A DNA stretch of 64,000 nt from Candidatus Poribacteria bacterium. GTDB lineage: Bacteria; Poribacteria; WGA-4E; WGA-3G. Location: assembly GCA_022821065.1 (NCBI GenBank), contig JAJEEK010000090.1, positions 83,704-147,703 on the forward strand, written 5' to 3'. Below are positions 8,478-16,387 of the stretch, one piece after another; the first letter of the stretch is position 1; each line of letters starts with the position of its first letter. The notes below the pieces were generated by a model. That model did not search any database. It had not been told where the DNA came from and saw only the letters and a program-made list of their open reading frames with translations. Position numbers and translations under genes: made by a program.

Positions 8478-8966
8478 TTAGTGCCCGTTCTGTGACGGGG
8501 GCGGTTCATTGAAAGGGATGCCTTTCGCCTCCGCTGCGAGTCGGCGTTTATTCCAATCGGCAATGGCTTGGTACGCTTCTGTACGTCCCTGCTCAATCCC
8601 TTGTTCAATTCCCTGTTCAATCCCTTGTTCAATCCCTTGTTCTTTGGCTTTTTCAAGGCTTTGTGCATGTTCAGCACGCCATTCGTTAAACCGTCTTAAC
8701 ATGATATCCGCTCCTTCTTTAAAGATAATAAACGCAATTGCGGTTCGATTAAACGCTGGAGACGTTACGTCTAATTTTCTTAACGTCTGCAAGATGCCGT
8801 TCCATCCTGTGATAAGTTCGTAGAGACATACGCCGATAATATAGAGAAGTCCTAACACCGTATAAGTGATGAATTTGTACTGCCATCGGAAATTAGGGGC
8901 ACTCTCTAAATCAAGATTGTGGTACAATAACAATCTGATTGAAAGGAGTCTCTGAAACGTCCGCAC
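8478..8966 (-). CDS. Membrane-anchored protein with GIEQ coiled repeat
   Basis: A 162-residue unrecognised protein. Residues about 30-50 form a membrane helix ('FITYTVLGLLYIIGVCLYEL') and are followed by 'NRTAIAFIIFKEGADIMLRR'. A charged helix then leads to five tandem GIEQ tetrapeptides. The tail is Pro-rich and ends QNGH. The annotated start is a GTG with no good SD, and the first ~20 residues look unlike a normal start, so the N-terminus may be shortened or frame-disrupted. The GIEQ array comes from a 12-bp tandem repeat. I cannot assign a function. Confidence 0.5.
   Translation of the reverse strand: MRTFQRLLSIRLLLYHNLDLESAPNFRWQYKFITYTVLGLLYIIGVCLYELITGWNGILQTLRKLDVTSPAFNRTAIAFIIFKEGADIMLRRFNEWRAEHAQSLEKAKEQGIEQGIEQGIEQGIEQGRTEAYQAIADWNKRRLAAEAKGIPFNEPPPSQNGH
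8589..8641 (-). repeat. 12-bp tandem repeat encoding GIEQ
   Basis: About 4.5 near-identical copies of a 12-bp unit (plus strand 'ttgttcaatccc') inside the coding region of 8478-8966. The unit is a multiple of three, so changes in copy number keep the frame. Confidence 0.85.
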
Positions 8967-9036
8967 TCAGCGTTACGGTATTTGACCCTATGGAATTTGA
9001 CCGAAAAAACTTGTTTTAACTTTGCTGATTTTGTGG

Positions 9037-9056
9037 TCTGAATTACCGTTGGCACT
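9037..9056. repeat. 20-bp direct repeat, left copy, flanking the methyltransferase-FRG module
   Basis: The 20-mer TCTGAATTACCGTTGGCACT occurs here and again, identical and in the same orientation, at 12302-12321. The two copies bracket the two-gene module 9135-12282 and nothing else. Confidence 0.75.
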
Positions 9057-9134
9057 TCAGGATGTCAATCGGAGATTGATAAAAATAGCAGAATAGTGGA
9101 TTGACACAGAGTACGGGTAAAAGTGTTGTCAGAA

Positions 9135-10580
9135 TCACTTTATATCTGAATCAAATTGAATATCGGGAAAAAGTCGATCACCTTTCTTTGTCGGTTTAAC
9201 ACGTAACTTCCCCGGCAGTTGGAGTACATCATAGACTGATTCAGGATCATCAAAAAACTTATCCGTGATTTGCCAAAACTGAAGTCTCGGAAATGACAGC
9301 CCTTTATACTTGAACTTTTCTACTTTGTCAGCGATTTTGCGCATTTCGGAAGTAACAGGTTCAAGCGTAATCAATATAACAATATCTGCTGTATCGTTCT
9401 CAATAAATTTCTGAAGCTGACGAACCTGACCTGGACTCGGTTTCCCAACTTTAACTTCTGCAGCTATCCGCACATCTGACCTTTTCTTGTCTCTCAATGA
9501 CCATATTGAAATATCCGAATCATTGTCAGCATCTTTAGATGGAGTAAGATTAAGCCGTGTTGCTGCCCAATTTGATAATATTGTATGCTTCGTTTCTTTA
9601 TTGGCGAGTTCTTTCACACCCTTGAAGTTTGTTGGAAATCCTACTATCTCGTAGTCTTCTGATGGTTTTAAACTGTATTTATCCTTGAGGCGACGCTCTG
9701 TTACATCCAATGCAATAATTGAGCTGTCAATCCCTATCCATTTCCGTTTGAGTGCTTGCGCAGCATTAAGCGTAGTGCCACTTCCACAGAACGGGTCTAA
9801 TACCACGTCTCCATCTTCTGAGGAGGTTTCTATCATACGTGTGTAGAGTAGACTTGGCTTTTGTGTGGGATAACCCAGACGTTCGGAAATCGCTAAAGAA
9901 AGAACTCCAACATCATCCCAAACATCACGCAAGAATGCATCGTCAGTTTTTGTTCGTATTCTTTTATACTGCCCCTTATCATCTTGCATACGATCCAGTT
10001 TTTTGTCTATTATATCTTTTTCTTTATCTCGACGAAAAAGCTTGTTTTCATACACAGGTTTAGGTGTAATGAAAACATAATTTTCAGTTTTCGTATAGAA
10101 CAAGATAATATCGTGCATTTTTCGGTACTTTCTTGAAGCACCTGAAAAACGACGATAATACCACACTATTTCATTCTTAAAAGATTCACTTTCCTGTCCA
10201 TTGCTATGGTTCCAGATAGCATCCATTAACACTTTAAGATAGTGACTTATATTAGGATCACAGTGCATATACATACTTCCGGATTTAGTGAGTACTCGGT
10301 GCATTTCGACAAGTCTCGGTCCCATAAAAGTAAGGTAGGCACGTATCGCGCCTTTGTTGCCAGTCACAGCATTGCTTAGCAACATATCGTATCCACTTAG
10401 ACATTCATTGAGTGCTTTATATACTTTACAACTTTCAGATCGCTCTTTAATGTCAACTCGTGCGTATTCTGCATTGTTAGGTCCACTGTTGAATGGCGGA
10501 TCTGTACAGATTAAATCCACAGATTCATCCTTGATTTTCCGTAAGATGTCAAGGTTGTCGCCCCAATAAAGTTTATTCAT
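9135..10580 (-). CDS. Beta-class DNA (N4/N6) methyltransferase with C-terminal nuclease-like domain
   Basis: A site-specific DNA methyltransferase of about 481 residues. The catalytic motif IV 'CTDPPFNSG' comes near the N-terminus and the SAM motif 'LDPFCGSGTTLNAA' after it, which is the order of beta-class amino-methyltransferases (type III Mod and many type II enzymes). About residues 345-440 form an extra domain with 'DVRIAAEVKVGKPSPGQVRQ' and 'TADIVILITLE'; the E-V-K strand suggests a PD-(D/E)XK-like core, but this is an inference. The track start at 10640 would overlap the upstream gene by 68 nt. The internal ATG (MNKLYWGDNLDIL) at 10580 gives an 8-nt overlap and the canonical N-terminus, so I chose it. 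No separate Res subunit is present. Confidence 0.85.
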   Translation of the reverse strand: MNKLYWGDNLDILRKIKDESVDLICTDPPFNSGPNNAEYARVDIKERSESCKVYKALNECLSGYDMLLSNAVTGNKGAIRAYLTFMGPRLVEMHRVLTKSGSMYMHCDPNISHYLKVLMDAIWNHSNGQESESFKNEIVWYYRRFSGASRKYRKMHDIILFYTKTENYVFITPKPVYENKLFRRDKEKDIIDKKLDRMQDDKGQYKRIRTKTDDAFLRDVWDDVGVLSLAISERLGYPTQKPSLLYTRMIETSSEDGDVVLDPFCGSGTTLNAAQALKRKWIGIDSSIIALDVTERRLKDKYSLKPSEDYEIVGFPTNFKGVKELANKETKHTILSNWAATRLNLTPSKDADNDSDISIWSLRDKKRSDVRIAAEVKVGKPSPGQVRQLQKFIENDTADIVILITLEPVTSEMRKIADKVEKFKYKGLSFPRLQFWQITDKFFDDPESVYDVLQLPGKLRVKPTKKGDRLFPDIQFDSDIK

Positions 10581-12282
10581 CTTCTTCCTCACTTGTGTTG
10601 TGGTTGAAAACTTCCTGTAATAGAGAACTAAATTCTGCAATCATTTCATCGTTTTCTTGTTGTTTGGCAAGTTCTAATGCATCTTCAATGTCTTGTCTTG
10701 CATCATCAACAAGAACAAGAAAAAACAAAGTTTCTGACCTATGATAGTAAACAGATAGTTCATTTGGGTTTAGCTCAATTGCCCTGTTAAAGTCATCAAG
10801 TGCAGAAGGATATTCCTGTAATTCTTTCAATATTAAACCACGTTCAAAATAAGCGTCAAAATAATCCGGCCTTAGTGAAATTGCTTCAGCAAAATCTTCC
10901 AAAGCTTCTTCCTCCTGACCAAGATAATACTTACTCAGTCCACGATTATAATATGCCTCTTCATAGTCTTCTTTTTTATTAATTGCTGTGTCATAATCAT
11001 TTATGGCATCCAAATATTGACTTTGTTGTTGGTATAAATACCCTCTATTGAAATAAGTTTCAGCATCATCTGGATCTATATTTTCTGCCTCTGCAAAATC
11101 CTTCAATGCCTGGTCATATATCTCAAGTGAGGTATATGCCCTACCCCGTAAATTATATGCTTGTATTCTATTTGGATCCTTTTGGATGGCTCTTGAAGAA
11201 TATTCTAATGCCTTTTCGTATTCCTCTTTTTCCTCTTTTTCAATTGCACTGTCACCAAAGTCTATTAGTGCTGAATAAGTAGGTTCAGTGTACGGTGCCT
11301 CCTTACGATTTACCCATGCGAAACCTTCAAAATCTGGGAATAGTCTATCTTCGGTATAACCTGATGTTCTCTCAAGCTCTGTAAGTATTTTACCCTTGCA
11401 CCCCTCTTCAATTATACATTCATCATCTGCATCAAGTTCATAGTTTCCAAATAGTAGAACGGATTGCTGTGAGATAATTCTGTTGTTCTGAAACATCGGT
11501 TTTAAGTAATAAAGTGGAGAACCTTTAGGTTCCTTTAGAAAATCATCAATTGTCTTCTCCGCACCTTTTTTCATAAAATCAGGTGTAATCTCAGTAAATT
11601 TTGATCGTTTCATCTGTATGACCGAGACTTTACCGTGCGGAGGTTTATTAATATTTTGCGACTCACCATTTTCGTCCTTTTTCTGAAAATCTCGACACGC
11701 AAACCAGAGAGCAATTTGGGCACTATAACTAAAATCAATTAGACATGTTGCAGCACCATAATGCTGAAGTTCAACGAGTATTTCTAAATCACTCCATTCC
11801 GTTCCATCTTTCCTATCGTAACCTCGCTGTCTTGCTGCTCTGATTAAATCTTTATTGATATTGAGGAATTTCTCAAAGTCCATTTCACTTTCTACTGGTC
11901 GCCGATAAGCGGATGCTTGAATTTTATACGCTTTATTCGGAACACCTCTAAATACATAATGCCCTTCCTCAAATTGCTTCGACCATTTTATAAAATCATC
12001 CAGTGATTTTATGAGTTTACCTTCGTTTTGGGTTTCTTCGTTTGCGTGAATTTTCCAATACACAAGTGGTGGTTTCTCAGCTTTCCCATCTTTCTTCAGA
12101 TTATCCAATGCTCTTTCAACAGGATGAATCTGTGCCGTATGTGATAAGCCGCCTCGTTGCTTATGTATTTCTTCAACTTTTGTTTTAATTACTTGTAATT
12201 CTTTTGTTTGTCCAGCGAATAGTTCAAGGATAAGTTGTTCAGCTATACTCGGAACTAATTTTTTATTTTCACTAATATTCAT
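10573..12282 (-). CDS. FRG-domain protein with N-terminal helical/winged region and C-terminal TPRs
   Basis: A 569-residue cytoplasmic protein. Residues about 1-80 look like a small helical, possibly winged-helix, domain. Residues about 95-330 are an FRG domain, named for its conserved 'YVFRGVPN' segment, and include the typical 'LVELQHYGAATCLIDFSYSA' block. Residues about 355-545 contain five to six TPR units ('AYNLRGRAYTSLEIYDQALK', 'AYFERGLILKELQEYPSALD'). FRG proteins are frequent in defence islands but their biochemistry is poorly known. The gene overlaps the methyltransferase start by 8 nt, so the two are translationally linked. There is no strong SD at the ATG. Confidence 0.85.
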   Translation of the reverse strand: MNISENKKLVPSIAEQLILELFAGQTKELQVIKTKVEEIHKQRGGLSHTAQIHPVERALDNLKKDGKAEKPPLVYWKIHANEETQNEGKLIKSLDDFIKWSKQFEEGHYVFRGVPNKAYKIQASAYRRPVESEMDFEKFLNINKDLIRAARQRGYDRKDGTEWSDLEILVELQHYGAATCLIDFSYSAQIALWFACRDFQKKDENGESQNINKPPHGKVSVIQMKRSKFTEITPDFMKKGAEKTIDDFLKEPKGSPLYYLKPMFQNNRIISQQSVLLFGNYELDADDECIIEEGCKGKILTELERTSGYTEDRLFPDFEGFAWVNRKEAPYTEPTYSALIDFGDSAIEKEEKEEYEKALEYSSRAIQKDPNRIQAYNLRGRAYTSLEIYDQALKDFAEAENIDPDDAETYFNRGYLYQQQSQYLDAINDYDTAINKKEDYEEAYYNRGLSKYYLGQEEEALEDFAEAISLRPDYFDAYFERGLILKELQEYPSALDDFNRAIELNPNELSVYYHRSETLFFLVLVDDARQDIEDALELAKQQENDEMIAEFSSLLQEVFNHNTSEEEDE

Positions 12283-12301
12283 GATGTTTTTTAGGTAAGA
12301 T

Positions 12302-12321
12302 TCTGAATTACCGTTGGCACT
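12302..12321. repeat. 20-bp direct repeat, right copy
   Basis: Identical to 9037-9056, same orientation, 20 nt upstream of the FRG gene start. See the findings. Confidence 0.75.
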
Positions 12322-12350
12322 CCATCTCCTTTTATGTTGGGTTTAGAGTT

Positions 12351-12371
12351 GGGAGTGCTTATAACACTCCC
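12351..12371. other. Hairpin upstream of the FRG gene
   Basis: Perfect inverted repeat GGGAGTG / CACTCCC with a 7-nt loop. The minus-strand loop contains TATAAG, with TTGGGC 17 bp upstream of it, so the hairpin may overlap a weak promoter of the FRG-methyltransferase operon. Confidence 0.35.
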
Positions 12372-12412
12372 ATTACCCACGCCCAAAAGCCTTGACTTTT
12401 TCATTTCTTGTA

Positions 12413-12532
12413 GAACTTACGCAATTCCCTGGTAGGTGCAGTTTTGCAGTCTACTCGCCCAAATGCCATCTGCATTCCTTAACCACACCGAGTGTGTGGT
12501 TCGTAGCAAAATTCCGTGATTTGCGTAAGTCC
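12413..12532. mobile_element. MITE-like element, copy 1 (divergent)
   Basis: About 120 bp bounded by 'gaacttacgcaa' and 'ttgcgtaagtcc' as terminal inverted repeats, with an internal hairpin ACCACAC / GTGTGGT. The interior differs from copies 2-4 but the ends match them. It lies between the GmrSD-like gene and the FRG gene and contains no ORF. Confidence 0.6.
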
Positions 12533-12550
12533 TGCCTTAAATAAAATAGG

Positions 12551-14539
12551 TTATTCACCTTTAAACCAGTCTAAAGATGGCCATATTTCACAAAAATTGG
12601 CTATTAACTTTTCGGCACGTTCATGAATCTCGTTGACATCCCACACATCTACTTCGCAGATTTCCTGATTCAATTTTAGCCGTGAATGTTTATCTAAAGC
12701 GGCTTTCTTCTCAGGGAACGTCCGATTTCCGTTTTTGGAATTAAGTTCTCTTGTGACGAGCGTAAGATTCCCGATACTTTCCAATAAATTGTCTCTGGCT
12801 AACGCCAAATTATACGTATTATTACGCATATCTTCATAGGACGGATCCACTAAACCCATTCGGTCGGTTTTGACTTCTGGATCAGAGAACAAATCGGCGT
12901 AAAACATCTCCTGACTCTCCACATCTCTATTGACATAAACCATGCGAGTGTTCTCATCATAACTGACAGATCCTGCGCCCACTGGTAAAGACCAAGTTTC
13001 CTTCCATTTCTCCGGAATAATGTGTTCTAAAGTCGTCAAATTGTCTTCAAAAGGTAAAGGCTCGGTAAATTTGTCGTCGGCTACTTTCCTCAGTTCAATT
13101 CGATACAAGATATAACGGATAAGTTTTTTCTTGATGGCTCCAGCAGTGTCCGTCCAAAGTTTCTCCAAAGCCGCTCTAACAAATCGATCATCCGGAAAAA
13201 TTATTGTCGTGTCGTCAGGGAATGGTAGCGGATCTCGTTCAAAACGTGTGTGCAAGGCAGGTCTAATCTCACTCTCCGTCGGATATTTATTCGTAGCGGA
13301 TGTTTGCTCGGAGAGAAGGTTAATGAAGTTTTGTAAACTAAAATTGTCTCCAAGCCGTTTTATGAGGCTCGCAAAGAACTTGTTAAAATTCTTTACCCCG
13401 CCTGTGCCTTTGAAACAGAGCATCCGCCGGATGGTATAAGATTCAAGAATATGAAGCACACGGTCAAGTTGATGTCCTTTGAGTTCAACTTCACATGTTA
13501 GATATAAAACGAACGGATGCAACGGGGTGAGTTTAAATGTTTTATAAAACCGCATCCGCTTCCCAAGCATCGAATTCTCATCGCAGTCCGTTATTTTTCG
13601 ATAAACTGCCGAATATCGCTTCAAATCAGAAAATTCATCTTCTATTGTCATATCCCCGCGTTGCTTCAAACGTGGTAAATACCTCCGTTCATAGGTAAAA
13701 AATTCGGGTTTGACACTTTCGGTTCCTAACTTTGCCATAAGGAAATGCTGTAGGAAGATGTCAGAAGATGTTCCAACCTTCGTTTCCTCTGGATCCCAAT
13801 AAGCATCTTCAAAATTCTCCCAGTACTTTTCATATAAACTGTCTCTATCTTCACCAGCCCGTAGAAACAAGTTATTCCGGAGCAAATCAAACTGAAAAAG
13901 ACTTTTGCCTCTGGCATTCAGCGATTCAAATATCTTTTCAGGTTTATCTCCCTCATCAATAAGTATCTGAACAAAACGAAAGTGATTTTTGATACACAGA
14001 AACAAGGAGTGAATTTTTTCCTTGTCCGTGTCAACATACTCTGTAATCTCATCGTAGAAATAACTATACGCCGAATAAATCCTGCCCCGACTCTTCTCTA
14101 CGCGCTCATTAACTAACGATATAAACGAGTCTCTATCTCGCTTGGTAGGAACCAGTTTATATTGTTCATCCTCTGTCAGCATCTCCCCTTGATTCTGGAT
14201 ATAGCGACGTATGTCACTTGCCATATCTGCATGCTCATTTTCCGCACATATATCCCTGATTGCACATAGAATGATTTGAAAAGTGGTCAGACGTTGCTGC
14301 CCATCAATAATGTCATACTGCGGGACATCGCCGGCGAGAGTGCTTTGATGCTGGATGACAATCGCACCCGTAAAATGGTCAGACGGTTTTTCTTGTGATT
14401 CGTGTTGATGCAGAATATCGTCCCACAAAGGTTCCCACTGGGTATCCTCACTCCAAACATAATATCGCTGAAAAAGGGGGATTTTATACTGCACGTTGGT
14501 TTCAAACAAACCCGAAACGCTTATTTGTTTTGTTTCCAT
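12551..14539 (-). CDS. DUF262/DUF1524 protein, GmrSD-like type IV restriction enzyme
   Basis: A 662-residue single-chain protein. The N-terminal DUF262 (GmrS/ParB-like NTPase) shows 'IPLFQRYYVWS' and 'YDIIDGQQRLTTFQ' (DGQQR at residues 79-83). The C-terminal DUF1524 carries the His-Me finger nuclease motif 'LEHIIPEKW' (near residue 500) and ends with the usual 'LGNLTLVTRELNSK...F..KK' type block ('NLTLVTRELNSKNGNRTFPE'). GmrSD enzymes cut DNA with modified bases, and related DUF262-DUF1524 proteins such as SspE act in anti-phage systems. The target here is unknown. It is transcribed in the same direction as the FRG-methyltransferase pair but separated from it by a MITE. Confidence 0.87.
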   Translation of the reverse strand: METKQISVSGLFETNVQYKIPLFQRYYVWSEDTQWEPLWDDILHQHESQEKPSDHFTGAIVIQHQSTLAGDVPQYDIIDGQQRLTTFQIILCAIRDICAENEHADMASDIRRYIQNQGEMLTEDEQYKLVPTKRDRDSFISLVNERVEKSRGRIYSAYSYFYDEITEYVDTDKEKIHSLFLCIKNHFRFVQILIDEGDKPEKIFESLNARGKSLFQFDLLRNNLFLRAGEDRDSLYEKYWENFEDAYWDPEETKVGTSSDIFLQHFLMAKLGTESVKPEFFTYERRYLPRLKQRGDMTIEDEFSDLKRYSAVYRKITDCDENSMLGKRMRFYKTFKLTPLHPFVLYLTCEVELKGHQLDRVLHILESYTIRRMLCFKGTGGVKNFNKFFASLIKRLGDNFSLQNFINLLSEQTSATNKYPTESEIRPALHTRFERDPLPFPDDTTIIFPDDRFVRAALEKLWTDTAGAIKKKLIRYILYRIELRKVADDKFTEPLPFEDNLTTLEHIIPEKWKETWSLPVGAGSVSYDENTRMVYVNRDVESQEMFYADLFSDPEVKTDRMGLVDPSYEDMRNNTYNLALARDNLLESIGNLTLVTRELNSKNGNRTFPEKKAALDKHSRLKLNQEICEVDVWDVNEIHERAEKLIANFCEIWPSLDWFKGE

Positions 14540-14872
14540 CTATGATCCTCACTATTCGTTGATAAAAAATTTTATCCAATTTTGACGATTTCGGCGGTTG
14601 CCTCGGTATTCTCCCGGAGACTGGAGAGATCGTACCCGCGGAGTGCAAGTTCTTGGAAATAAATTGTTGATACCGATACAGTTCTCTATTCAGCACGAGG
14701 CATTTTTTCTTTTTTCGTCATTATAATGAGATGATTTCATGAATTCCTATGTCCATTTCATTGGCACTCGAAATTGTATTGCCTCTATTCACCTATAGTA
14801 TAACACATACGAAATGAAAAAATCAATTTTTTTATCGGCGATCAGCGGTCCCTTAAACTTATGCTTTCCAAT
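14540..14872. other. Intergenic region with coding-like remnant and promoter
   Basis: On the minus strand at 14572-14685 one frame reads '...STIYFQELALRGYDLSSLR' and then 'ENTEATAEIVKIG' before a TAA. It has amphipathic helix character but no start, so it may be the 3' end of a lost gene; I do not recognise the family. The rest of the gap holds a candidate minus-strand promoter (14797-14826) and AT-rich sequence with nothing else I can name. Confidence 0.3.
14797..14826 (-). promoter_or_regulatory. Possible promoter upstream of the GmrSD-like gene
   Basis: Minus strand TTGATT (14821-14826), 18 bp, TATACT (14797-14802). It is about 260 nt upstream of the ATG at 14539; the long leader lowers confidence. 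Confidence 0.35.
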
Positions 14873-15697
14873 TTATTTTCCTCTATTTTTTTCAAGCCAA
14901 TCAACTGCGAAATCTACGATGGCGCGTTGTGGCATGAGTTGACAGTTTGCGATGCCGACCTTGCCTTGTTGAACTACCGTGCCTGCTTCGGCATGCAAAA
15001 AATCTTCGCCGAGGCGATCAAAATCCGAATCGTCTACGTTGATGTCTTCAAAAGTGGTCCATACCCTTGAACCTTCTTGTGAAATCGGAGCACTCTCCGA
15101 AACAACACGTTTAGTTGGGAAGTCAGCGCGGCATTCTGCGAGGTGTATAGAGGTATTGCGCGAATGTCCGACACCGAGGAGTAGGATAAAGCCGTTCAAA
15201 TCGTAGATTCTGGCAAGTGGTGAGTGCTCTCCCATACCGTGAGCCAAGGCGTGATTATTTACGATATAAGATGCTTGTGGACCGCGGGCGGAAAACGAAC
15301 TCTGTGGATGCGTACTGCGGAGGATGCCTTTTTGTTTTCGGAACGTTTCGGCAATTTTGCCCATTGAACGCGTTGGGGTTAGATCGGGATCGTAAGCAGG
15401 CATCGTTTCTCGTATTGTTTGCCACCACGATTCAGGGACGGGCGGGTTCTCCCACTGACTCGGATCGCTGAGGTCGGTCGAGTGGGCGGGCATCACAAGG
15501 GTTCCCGTTTCGCCTAAGACTTCTTGAAGTGCGATGATGACAGCGACGGCACCGCCACAAACCCATCCAATCGCGCTTAACGATGAATGGACGAGTAAGA
15601 CCATCCCCTTTTTGATACCGAGTGCTCTCAAGTCGGTTTGTAGCGATTCGATTGTGGCGGGTGTTTCCGCCTTGCGAACCGCCTGGCCTTCAGACAT
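14873..15697 (-). CDS. AAC(3)-family N-acetyltransferase
   Basis: A 274-residue member of the aminoglycoside 3-N-acetyltransferase (antibiotic_NAT) family. Typical blocks are present: 'GMVLLVHSSLSAIGWVCGGA', 'GTLVMPAHSTDLSDPSQW', 'TRSMGKIAETFRK' and 'STHPQSSFSARGPQA', then 'GVGHSRNTSIHLAE'. The family includes true aminoglycoside-modifying enzymes and many environmental paralogues of unknown substrate, so resistance should not be assumed. The track start is a TTG; the ATG at 15697 has GGAGG 9 nt upstream and overlaps the previous gene by 8 nt, so I prefer it. Confidence 0.85.
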   Translation of the reverse strand: MSEGQAVRKAETPATIESLQTDLRALGIKKGMVLLVHSSLSAIGWVCGGAVAVIIALQEVLGETGTLVMPAHSTDLSDPSQWENPPVPESWWQTIRETMPAYDPDLTPTRSMGKIAETFRKQKGILRSTHPQSSFSARGPQASYIVNNHALAHGMGEHSPLARIYDLNGFILLLGVGHSRNTSIHLAECRADFPTKRVVSESAPISQEGSRVWTTFEDINVDDSDFDRLGEDFLHAEAGTVVQQGKVGIANCQLMPQRAIVDFAVDWLEKNRGK

Positions 15698-15908
15698 TAT
15701 CAACTACCTCCATTTTTGATTTTCTCAGTTTCATTGCTGCATCACTGATCTCCTCCACGCTCTTTTCAACCCATAGTTTCCTCTGCCACTTGGTGTAATC
15801 AAACTGAGAACGCATAACCAATGCGATGAACTTTTCAGCCCGTACATCGCCCAAAGCTTCCGTAAGAGCCTTTAAGCCTTCTACTTTGAGTTGTTCATCT
15901 GTTATCAT
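15690..15908 (-). CDS. Small conserved-looking helical protein
   Basis: A 72-residue protein beginning MITDEQLKVEGLKALTEALG. I chose this ATG because AGGAG lies 8 nt upstream; the longer track start has no support. The sequence is helical and charged, with 'AEKFIALVMRSQFDYTKWQR' and 'EEISDAAMKLRKSK'. It has no signal peptide. It overlaps the AAC(3) gene by 8 nt, so the two are probably translated together. Its size and composition resemble small antitoxin-like proteins, but I see no motif that proves this. Confidence 0.6.
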   Translation of the reverse strand: MITDEQLKVEGLKALTEALGDVRAEKFIALVMRSQFDYTKWQRKLWVEKSVEEISDAAMKLRKSKMEVVDNV

Positions 15909-15938
15909 CGAATGTACTCCTATTCTAACACAAGCCAC

Positions 15939-16370
15939 CTATTTACTTACATAGCACTCCGCTGGAGTGCAGGACGTTGATATACCTTTATCAATCAGAT
16001 GATAGAGCGGTCCCAATAGCAGAACAACGTCCGCGGACGCGGACGCAAAACGGAGTGTCCGCGCGTCGCCGATTGATATACTGGCAATCGGGTGTTCTGG
16101 CTGTCGATCTGAGGCTTCCTGCGCTTCTTCAATATGTAAATCGACAGGATCCACGAGATGGGCTTCGTATCCCGTTTTTGCTAACCAACAGGCATAAGGA
16201 CCTGAACCGCCGCCGATGTCTAAAACGACTGCTGGTGGTCCCGGTAGATAGCGTGTGATAATCTCTTGGGTCCGTGCAAATTCTATCTGACCTCTGACAT
16301 TATTTGTAAGTCTTTTCGACTCCTGTGTCTGTCTATAGTACGAAAGAATTTCATCTGAAAGTTGATACAA
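15939..16370 (-). pseudogene. Truncated class I SAM-dependent methyltransferase
   Basis: The 143-residue frame keeps the N-terminal half of a methyltransferase: 'ITRYLPGPPAVVLDIGGGSG' (motif I), 'GYEAHLVDPVDLHIEEA' (motif II) and 'SADVVLLLGPLYHLID' (motif IV region). After 'YHL' it runs into a 'GCACTCC' hairpin repeat and ends at once in a nonsense tail (STSCTPAECYVSK). A full protein of this type is about 250 residues and the C-terminal half is not found nearby, so the gene was cut at the repeat. Confidence 0.75.
15947..15987. repeat. GCACTCC hairpin repeat, copy 1
   Basis: Sequence 'acatagcactccgctggagtgc' type: GCACTCC / GGAGTGC with a GCT loop, then 'ttgatatacc'. The same flanks and stem recur at 56317-56360. 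It forms the break point of the methyltransferase above. Confidence 0.6.
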
Positions 16371-16387
16371 TTTTTTATTTTTTTCCT

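Noticed and set aside
8589-8641. Possible CRISPR-like array
   Set aside because: 12-bp direct tandem repeats without spacers, inside a coding region.
14873-15697. Clinical-type aminoglycoside resistance gene
   Set aside because: Family match is to AAC(3) but there is no mobile resistance context; many environmental members have other substrates.
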